Origin: Pseudoalteromonas sp. P1-9
Lineage (GTDB): Bacteria; Pseudomonadota; Gammaproteobacteria; Enterobacterales; Alteromonadaceae
Direction of reading: 5' to 3'
Length of the DNA: 38,886 nucleotides
Assembly (NCBI RefSeq): GCF_001399975.1
Contig: NZ_LKBD01000041.1
Coordinates: 1 to 38,886 of the forward strand
This document shows positions 33,013 to 38,886 of this stretch, in pieces. A program made the position numbers and the translations under genes. The first letter of the stretch is position 1; each line of letters starts with the position of its first letter. Below the pieces are notes generated by a model, which saw nothing but the letters and a program-made list of their open reading frames with translations, had not been told where the DNA came from and did no database searches.

Positions 33013-34533
33013 TTATTGATTTTTCACATCATTATTTGCTTTACAATGTTTATCAATAAATGCTTGATGACTCAAACAATTATTCGCGGCCATAGCAATT
33101 TGCGCTTTCATTTTCGCCAAGTTTTCAGCAATCGCGCTTGAGTTAAAGTGGTCCAAACGTACATCGTAACGCGAAGGAGTAACATTAAAACCATAAAACA
33201 TTGAAAGCCAACTTGCTTGCTGGAAAGACTCGTTATCATACATCACCACATGGCCACGATTTTTATACATGGCAATTTTATGCTCAAGCGTTTTTGGAAT
33301 GGGCATCTCTTGGCAGTAACGCCAAAATGCGGTGTCGGTGCGCTGCGTTAATTTGTAGTGCACTAATAAAAAATCAACAATGCGGTCTAACTCATCATTA
33401 TGCAAACGGTTAACTTCATCAATATCAGCTTGATTAAACGACATATCTGGGAAGAAAGTCATCAGCTTAGCAAGCGCGGTTTGAATTAACGAAATGCCAA
33501 GTGATTCTAGCGGCTCTAAAAAGCCAGCAGCTAAACCAAGGGCAAAACAGTTTTTATGCCAGCTTACTTTGCGCCTACCAAGTGGAAATTTAAAGGTTTT
33601 TACATCGGTAATTGTGCGCCCTTTTACACTATCGAGCAGGCTTTGTTTCGCTTCTTCATCTGTAATGAATTTACTTGAATAAATATAACCATTGCCCATT
33701 CGGTGCTGCAGCGGAATACACCATTGCCACCCTGCTTCTTTTGCGATTGCGCGGGTATAAGGCGTGGGTTCACCCACTAGTTCCGTTTGCACTGCGACAG
33801 CGCTGTCACAAGGTAGCAAGTGACTCAAATCATCAAGGCCAATACCCATCGCACCTTCAATTAATACGCCTTTAAATCCAGAGCAATCAATAAACAAATC
33901 GCCCTCAATGTGTTTACCATTATCAAGGGTAAGCGCTTGAATAAAGCCATTTTCAGCGTTTAGTTTAACTTCGCTCACATTGGCTAAAATATGGTTTACA
34001 CCGCGTTTTACTGAAAACTCCGTTAAAAACTTCGCATACAACACAGCATCAATATGATAGGCGTAAGAGTATTGTGCTAGTGGGTTATTTTGATTGGGGT
34101 TTGGCTGCGCAAATCCGCCTTTTTTGGCAAGCTGAATTGGGAAGCTATAATCTTCAATATCAAGCTGTTTGCCTTCAGCATTGAGCTTGTTGATATATTG
34201 GTGAAAATCCAAATTTTCGATGGGTGCGCCATAGGCTGCAAAAGGATGGAAAAAACGCTCACCTTTTTGCGACCATTCCTCAAATTCAATACCAAGTTTA
34301 AACGTCGCTTGTGTGGCTTTAATTAATTCAGCATCGTTAATGCCTAAATTGCGGTTAAAATCGACAAAATTAGGAATGGTTGCTTCACCAACTCCAACGG
34401 TATTAATGTTAGGTGATTCAATTAGCGTGAGCGACATGTCTTTGTCTTGAATGTAGCGCGATAAACTCGCCGCTGCCATCCACCCTGTTGTGCCCCCACC
34501 AACAATAACGATTTTTTTAACTGCTTGTGCCAC
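33013..34533 (-). CDS. Flavin-dependent tryptophan halogenase family protein
   Basis: This 506-residue protein has an N-terminal FAD-binding GGGTTGWMAAASL, the early VGVGEATIP loop, TFKLGIEFEEW with the likely catalytic Lys, and WQWCIP, an intact copy of the WxWxIP motif that marks flavin-dependent halogenases. FADH2 must come from a separate reductase. The family chlorinates or brominates tryptophan or other indole/phenol substrates; the substrate cannot be read here. I chose the GTG at 34533 (AGAAG about 8 nt upstream) over a TTG 12 codons earlier, because the protein then starts just before the Rossmann strand KKIVIVGGG. It ends against IS debris. Confidence 0.85.
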   Translation of the reverse strand: MAQAVKKIVIVGGGTTGWMAAASLSRYIQDKDMSLTLIESPNINTVGVGEATIPNFVDFNRNLGINDAELIKATQATFKLGIEFEEWSQKGERFFHPFAAYGAPIENLDFHQYINKLNAEGKQLDIEDYSFPIQLAKKGGFAQPNPNQNNPLAQYSYAYHIDAVLYAKFLTEFSVKRGVNHILANVSEVKLNAENGFIQALTLDNGKHIEGDLFIDCSGFKGVLIEGAMGIGLDDLSHLLPCDSAVAVQTELVGEPTPYTRAIAKEAGWQWCIPLQHRMGNGYIYSSKFITDEEAKQSLLDSVKGRTITDVKTFKFPLGRRKVSWHKNCFALGLAAGFLEPLESLGISLIQTALAKLMTFFPDMSFNQADIDEVNRLHNDELDRIVDFLLVHYKLTQRTDTAFWRYCQEMPIPKTLEHKIAMYKNRGHVVMYDNESFQQASWLSMFYGFNVTPSRYDVRLDHFNSSAIAENLAKMKAQIAMAANNCLSHQAFIDKHCKANNDVKNQ

Positions 34534-34580
34534 GTTTCGTCTTCTTATGCTTATTTTTATTGTTTTCAATATAAACTAAA

Positions 34581-34624
34581 CGGGCTTGAAAAACTAAGCC
34601 AATAATGGCTAATTTTTAAGCCCG
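34581..34624 (-). terminator. Large hairpin between methyltransferase and halogenase genes
   Basis: Outer arms CGGGCTT and AAGCCCG enclose a second imperfect stem with AGCC/GGCT at its tip. On the minus strand the inner stem is followed by AGTTTTTC, compatible with a Rho-independent terminator for the methyltransferase gene that ends at 34680. An element in the halogenase leader is the alternative. Confidence 0.5.
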
Positions 34625-34679
34625 AAATGCGTGATTTGTATTAGGCTTCAACCAGTTTTAATGTTAAGGCCTTATTTAA

Positions 34680-35486
34680 TTAACGCTTTTTGAAAAGTAA
34701 TGTCATACGGTTAGATTCACCAATTGCTTGGTACTGCTCTTTATTTTCCTTTGCATTAAGCGAAGGCGGCAGTGCCCATACGCCTGCTTCAACGTTATCA
34801 ATAATAATGCGATCTTTCGCGTTATTATGGAAATACGCCTCAGCTTCTAAGTCGAATCCAGCGGCTTTTGCCACTGCAATTACATGTGATTTTGGCAAGT
34901 AGCCTTTTTTCGCTGTTGCTACTGGGTCAAAGCCTTCAGGTGCTTGGTGCTGTACAACGCCTAATTTGCCACCTTGTTTAAGCATTTGGTTAAACTGACT
35001 AAATGCAGCTGCTAACTGATTGCCGTTTTGTAAACCGTGCAAGCCTCTAAAGGTTAACACTACATCTGCGTTTTTTGTTTTATCATCGATTGACACATTT
35101 GGATCAAAATCAGCGATAACAACATTGCCGTATACCTTTTTGTTATCGCTTAATTTTTTCTCAAAGTTTTCGCGTGAGCGTTTACGGTATTTTGAACTTG
35201 TTGTAATTGGGTAGTGAGCTGCGACAAGCTGCCCCTCTGCTGCAAGCATTGGCGCAAGTACTTCTGTGTACCAGCCACCACCTGGCATAATCTCAACCAC
35301 TTTTGAATTGGCTTTTACACCAAAAAACTCAAGCGTTTGGTATGGCTTACGAAACGCATCGCGTGCTTGATTTGTTTCACTACGGTGGCTGTTATCAATA
35401 CCTGCAGGTGCACTGGCAACGGTAGAGAAAGAGAAAACCGCGGCAGCGATAAGTGAAAAAGGCAGTAATGTGTTTTTATAATTCAT
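34680..35486 (-). CDS. Exported predicted SAM-dependent methyltransferase (COG4798-like)
   Basis: This 268-residue protein has a clear signal peptide (about 1-25, ending STVASA). A class I methyltransferase fold follows: VVEIMPGGGWYTEVLAPML (about 63-81) is the SAM-binding motif I, and ADVVLTFRGLHG matches the later strand. Proteins of this type are unusual because they carry a methyltransferase fold yet appear to be periplasmic, where SAM is not expected. The real substrate and cofactor are unknown. No good ribosome site is visible. It diverges from the transporter gene at 35714. Confidence 0.78.
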   Translation of the reverse strand: MNYKNTLLPFSLIAAAVFSFSTVASAPAGIDNSHRSETNQARDAFRKPYQTLEFFGVKANSKVVEIMPGGGWYTEVLAPMLAAEGQLVAAHYPITTSSKYRKRSRENFEKKLSDNKKVYGNVVIADFDPNVSIDDKTKNADVVLTFRGLHGLQNGNQLAAAFSQFNQMLKQGGKLGVVQHQAPEGFDPVATAKKGYLPKSHVIAVAKAAGFDLEAEAYFHNNAKDRIIIDNVEAGVWALPPSLNAKENKEQYQAIGESNRMTLLFKKR

Positions 35487-35667
35487 TTTAAATTACTCAA
35501 TTAATAAACAATGTTTCTGTTATACAGATTTTTTATAAAAATCGCTCACTTTTGCGAAATATATTTCAATTTATTAATAAGTTAGCACATATTTAATTTA
35601 AATTTATCTAATCAAATATCCCTCATTAAACACAGAAAACCGCAACAGTGTTGCTAAAAAAACCACC

Positions 35668-35695
35668 TTTGATATATTGCATACAATATATCAAA
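35668..35695 (+). promoter_or_regulatory. Perfect 12-bp inverted repeat, probable operator of the transporter gene
   Basis: Arms TTTGATATATTG (35668-35679) and CAATATATCAAA (35684-35695) are exact complements around the 4-bp spacer CATA. The site ends 18 bp before the ATG at 35714, so a bound dimer would cover the leader. No T run follows, so it is not a terminator. No regulator gene is adjacent. Confidence 0.65.
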
Positions 35696-35713
35696 ATAAA
35701 AAGAAAGAGTGTT

Positions 35714-37459
35714 ATGACGACAGACAAGCCTTCGCGCAGTCCATTTGGCAGCAGCTTTTACATTGCCAACATCATGGAAATATTTGAACGCTTAGCATGG
35801 TACGGTTTTTTTACCGTATCGTCGCTTTATATGACCAGCCCAATATTACAAGGCGGTATGGGATTTAGTGATGAGCAGCGCGGTTTTTTGCAAGGACTTG
35901 TGCCATTTTGTATCTACTTGTTGCCTGCATTAACTGGGGCATTAGGCGATCGTTACGGCTACAAAAAAATGCTGTTACTTGCCTTTGCCATGATGACCCC
36001 GTGTTATTACTTGCTAGGTCAAGTATCAAGCTATAGCGCGTTTTTCCTAGCCTTTATGGGTGTTGCAATTGGTGCTGGCATTTTCAAACCATTGATCACC
36101 GGCACGGTGACTCATGCAACCAACGATAGCAATCGCAGTTTAGGCTTTGGCGTTTTTTACATGATGGTCAATGTGGGTGGCTTTTTAGGGCCTGTTATTG
36201 CAGGCATCATGCGAGACACAAGTTGGGATATGGTGTTTATTATGGCCGCAGTGTGGATTGCTATTAATTTTATCCCTGTCACTTTATTTTACCGCGACCC
36301 AACTGCTGAAATTCGCAAAAACACCCCAGCCAAACCGTTGAAAGATATACTGATTGAAATGCGAGAAGTGCTTGGAAATGGTCGTTTTGCGTTACTTGTT
36401 TTTCCAATCCTCATTGCATTTATGTTGCCAGGTACAAAATTAATTTCTGAGTCATTCGCTTACGGGTTTATTGCAAGTTGGCTAGGTTTAAACTTAGTCT
36501 GGCACATATTAGCGCCAAAAGCTGGAACACATTGGTATAGCAGCAAAATAAAAATGGGCAATAAACCCTTTTTGTTACTTATTTTGATTTTGAGCGGATT
36601 TTGGCTGGTTTATATGCAAATTTTTATTACCCTTCCGCTTTTTATTCGCGACTACGTTGATAGCAGTGATCTTGTGATGTTTGCGAATTCAATTCATGCG
36701 GGGTTTGGTGAAGCCGCTTCGTTTGTTAATGTGCCCCAGCTAACAACTGCAATCACTGCGCTTGCAAGCCAATTTGATTACAGCCAAGAAAACAGCTTTC
36801 ATAAAGCCTACCTTGAATTAACTAACTACAATGTGCGCATTCCAAAAGAGGTATTACAAGCTCATTTACCAAGCTTAAGTGCACTGTCTCAAGCTGAAAT
36901 CAGCACACTCGCAACCCAGTGGGCAAATGATTATCGTCAGTTTAAACCTGAATACATTGCTGCGGTAAACTTTGGCTCTATTGTACTATTACAAGTATTG
37001 GTATCAGCACTGAGCGCACGTTTTAAAACCTTTTATGTAATTATTTCTGGCGCTTTAATGATTGCCAGCAGTTATTTATTACTGGCAAATTCAGAGGCTG
37101 GAGCAATTGTAAGCGGCGCGCTTGCGGTAGCGGCTTTACTTATCTTTTCACTCGGTGAAATGATGGCATCGCCAAAACAGCAGGAATACGTAGCCTCAGT
37201 AATGCCGAAAGACAAAGCAGCGATGTATCAAGGCTACCTTTACACTGCATCTGCCATCGGCTTTTTGTTTGCAGGCAAGCTCTCTGGTTGGGGTTACAAC
37301 AAATGGGCTGTTGAAGCTAATGAGCCCGCGAACTTTTGGCTCTTATGCGCCGCTATTGCGTTTATTACCGCGCTCGCACTTTGGTTATTTAATAGTTTTG
37401 CCGCAGAAAAATTAGAACAGTCACAACATAGTTCAAAGCTTGTTAATAATTTAGCTTAG
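35714..37459 (+). CDS. POT/PTR2-family MFS transporter
   Basis: This 581-residue membrane protein has about twelve or more hydrophobic helices. The first helix carries MEIFERLAWYG, which contains the ExxER signature of proton-coupled oligopeptide transporters, and ALGDRYGYKKMLL is the MFS loop 2-3 motif. A soluble insert of roughly 90 residues (about 325-425) interrupts the helices in the second half. Substrates are probably di/tripeptides or a related small molecule. The ATG at 35714 (AAAGAG upstream) is preferred to a TTG at 35648, which would put the inverted-repeat operator inside the coding sequence. It overlaps the convergent peptidase gene by 4 bp. Confidence 0.8.
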   Translation: MTTDKPSRSPFGSSFYIANIMEIFERLAWYGFFTVSSLYMTSPILQGGMGFSDEQRGFLQGLVPFCIYLLPALTGALGDRYGYKKMLLLAFAMMTPCYYLLGQVSSYSAFFLAFMGVAIGAGIFKPLITGTVTHATNDSNRSLGFGVFYMMVNVGGFLGPVIAGIMRDTSWDMVFIMAAVWIAINFIPVTLFYRDPTAEIRKNTPAKPLKDILIEMREVLGNGRFALLVFPILIAFMLPGTKLISESFAYGFIASWLGLNLVWHILAPKAGTHWYSSKIKMGNKPFLLLILILSGFWLVYMQIFITLPLFIRDYVDSSDLVMFANSIHAGFGEAASFVNVPQLTTAITALASQFDYSQENSFHKAYLELTNYNVRIPKEVLQAHLPSLSALSQAEISTLATQWANDYRQFKPEYIAAVNFGSIVLLQVLVSALSARFKTFYVIISGALMIASSYLLLANSEAGAIVSGALAVAALLIFSLGEMMASPKQQEYVASVMPKDKAAMYQGYLYTASAIGFLFAGKLSGWGYNKWAVEANEPANFWLLCAAIAFITALALWLFNSFAAEKLEQSQHSSKLVNNLA

Positions 37460-37971
37460 TGATGTGTGAATAATTCGGCAGGGTTTAAGTAAAACATTTT
37501 CTTATAACCCTGCGTTTCTGTGGTAAACCGCCACGGGTAAGGTATTAATGTAACGACCGAATAGTGGATATGTGCTGGCTTACCTTTGGCATTTCCCGAA
37601 TCGCCCAAAGTGCCAATAACCTCTCCCTTCGCAACTAACTGACCTGTTCTACTTTGGTTTTGCTCTAAATGCGCATAATAATGAACTCGCCATTTAGGCC
37701 CTAAAATCAAAGCAACCTTACCGCCTTTAGGCAAAGTGCCAGAATAAATCACAATTCCTGCCGTAGACGCTATTACGGGCGTTCCTTTTTTGGCGAAAAT
37801 ATCGATACCTTTATGTACCCCTGAGCTGCCCCACGGCTCATACCAAAAGGTTTTTGCATGCCAATCATTGTGTGTTGCACCTTGAACCGGGATTATTTGA
37901 GATACGAGCATAAATAGAATGCAAAAAAACAATCCGGCTAGTATCAATACGCTTACTTTGGTTTTCGTCAT
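37456..37971 (-). CDS. M23-family (LytM-type) metallopeptidase
   Basis: This 171-residue protein has an N-terminal membrane anchor or uncleaved signal (8-30) and a compact LytM domain. His53 and Asp57 in VHKGID, His101 in VHYYAHL, and His134/His136 in AHIHYS give a complete set of zinc ligands and catalytic histidine. It should cut peptide cross-links of peptidoglycan in the periplasm, or serve as an activator of amidases if inactive. Its stop overlaps the transporter gene's stop by 4 bp. Confidence 0.87.
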   Translation of the reverse strand: MTKTKVSVLILAGLFFCILFMLVSQIIPVQGATHNDWHAKTFWYEPWGSSGVHKGIDIFAKKGTPVIASTAGIVIYSGTLPKGGKVALILGPKWRVHYYAHLEQNQSRTGQLVAKGEVIGTLGDSGNAKGKPAHIHYSVVTLIPYPWRFTTETQGYKKMFYLNPAELFTHH

Positions 37972-38271
37972 AACTCATCTAGAGCGTGTTTACCTTTACG
38001 CTCTCGTTTTTCTCCTGGCTTTAATAAGATGCTTTCTGGGTTGTTATAGCGGTTTTACTGCTTATACCAATCAGAACACAAAACGTAACCATAAGTTCAT
38101 TAAGATGAATACATTAGATAAGAACAATTGCAAAAAATAACACTATTAAGGTGAATTAATTTTAAGCGCTTTAAAAACTGTTCGCTTTTCAACCAAAAAA
38201 GCGGTAACGTAATGCGCTAAATTTTTCGTCACCGATTTAAATTCAATAAAAACAATATCAAGGGAATGATT
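37972..38271. other. Non-coding stretch of 300 bp
   Basis: No convincing gene. It contains a TTATACCAAT sequence near 38062-38071, also seen near 38795, which is typical of dispersed intergenic repeats in this group. An AT-rich region before 38272 probably holds the promoter of the next gene. Confidence 0.4.
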
Positions 38272-38622
38272 ATGAAGTTTATTGTACTTCTAGGCCTATT
38301 TTTAGGCGGAATGTATTTTTATAGCAATGCAAGCTCACAACATATCGCCAACTACCAAGACCTTTTGGCAAAAGCTGAAACCAGCGATGTTAGCTTAGGT
38401 GAAATCAAGCTTGGTTCTAACTTACTCGCATTACAATTTTGCAACGATGAGTCATATCAAACATCGGGCGGAAAAAGCGTAAAAGAGTGCTTAAAAACAT
38501 ACGCGAACATGCGTGGTATGTGTGAACAGCGTATTTTCAAAAACGATAATGAAATTATCGAATCCAAAGACAAGGTCGTTAAAATCGCAAAACGCTACAC
38601 AGCCTGTGTCGGTATTGACTAG
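38272..38622 (+). CDS. Small exported hypothetical protein with four cysteines
   Basis: This 116-residue protein has an N-terminal hydrophobic segment (1-17, KFIVLLGLFLGGMYFY) that is a signal or anchor. An alpha-helical soluble domain follows with four cysteines (in LQFCNDES, VKECLKTY, GMCEQR and the C-terminal TACVGID), suggesting two periplasmic disulphides. No family recognised. The second of two close ATGs (38272) is chosen because AAGGG lies 7 nt upstream. Confidence 0.7.
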   Translation: MKFIVLLGLFLGGMYFYSNASSQHIANYQDLLAKAETSDVSLGEIKLGSNLLALQFCNDESYQTSGGKSVKECLKTYANMRGMCEQRIFKNDNEIIESKDKVVKIAKRYTACVGID

Positions 38623-38789
38623 CGTATAAAAAACAAACAAGATTAAAATAACGAAATGTTGTCAATTTAGGGCAGATAGGTAACTTAATTTGCTGTCATC
38701 AAATCAACAGATTATACACGCTCCTGTGAGCTCAAAATTACTGTTCAGTGCTGGCATAATAGCGTTAGCGGCTGCCGCTTGGCATTTGC

Positions 38790-38886
38790 TCTGCATTATA
38801 CCAATTCACTTAAATAGCTGATCATTCTAGCGGGTTAAATATCATGCTAACTGCGTTTGAATTTATCAATGTAGAACAACTACATA
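38790..38886. repeat. Partial intergenic repeat of the TATACCAAT type
   Basis: The segment begins with ATTATACCAATTCACTTAAA, contains CTGATCATTCTAGC, and near the window end has GTAGAACAACTACAT, itself an inverted repeat. From memory, such sequences recur in marine Alteromonadales genomes. The copy is cut by the window edge. No gene is seen after 38622. Confidence 0.45.

Noticed and set aside
35648..35713. Longer N-terminus of the POT transporter
   Set aside because: It begins with TTG and would place the perfect inverted repeat inside the coding region; the family's N-terminus starts near MTTDKPS.

Overview
The window looks like chromosome of a marine gammaproteobacterium in or near the Alteromonadales, with Pseudoalteromonas as my best guess. 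Grounds are the moderate-to-low GC, the protein flavour (flavin-dependent halogenase with an ExxER-type transporter, LruC-domain protein, TIGR03643 protein) and the TATACCAAT-type repeat at the right edge. This taxonomic call is inference. No rRNA, tRNA or CRISPR array was seen.

About 302-24111 is one exopolysaccharide (EPS) locus of the Vibrio fischeri 'syp' type. It encodes a STAS protein (SypA-like), an OmpA-like lipoprotein (SypB), an outer-membrane export protein with six SLBB-like repeats (SypC), a degenerate CpsD/BY-kinase-like ATPase (SypD), an RsbW kinase-REC-PP2C three-domain regulator (SypE) and a sigma-54-dependent response regulator (SypG/LuxO-like). It also encodes a Wzz-like co-polymerase, a flippase, a polymerase/ligase, a hexapeptide acyltransferase, six glycosyltransferase domains and a phosphoglycosyl transferase fused to a GT2. 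No SypF-type histidine kinase is present. A stand-alone Hpt protein and a stand-alone receiver protein are encoded at the edges of the locus instead, resembling a LuxU-LuxO phosphorelay.

The main discovery candidate is regulatory. Perfect copies of TTGCA-N3-TGCAA, the operator consensus known for Vibrio LuxO, lie upstream of four of the transcription units. Sequences fitting the sigma-54 -24/-12 consensus (GG-N10-GC or one base off) lie just before each unit: yvcK-like (+), the GT/flippase/polymerase operon (-), the GT2-receiver pair (+), the LruC-lipoprotein pair (-), the wzz operon (-) and the sypA-G-like operon (-). Rho-independent terminators or hairpins separate the units. The RR encoded here would therefore switch on export, polymerisation, sugar assembly, putative matrix protein and its own operon together, with the STAS/SypE partner switch as an override.

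About 24142-33012 is a more mosaic, partly AT-rich region. It holds a flavin reductase-like protein, an unrecognised membrane/coiled-coil protein, small conserved hypotheticals, and a GNAT acetyltransferase cut down to its last 61 codons. Beside that scar sits a 1517-residue PD-(D/E)XK nuclease/P-loop NTPase protein, a candidate single-gene antiphage STAND system, followed by a gene fragment and a broken IS3-family element.

About 33013-38886 returns to ordinary-looking chromosome: a flavin-dependent halogenase, a secreted predicted methyltransferase, a POT-family transporter behind a perfect 12-bp inverted repeat, an M23 peptidase, a small cysteine-containing exported protein and an incomplete intergenic repeat.
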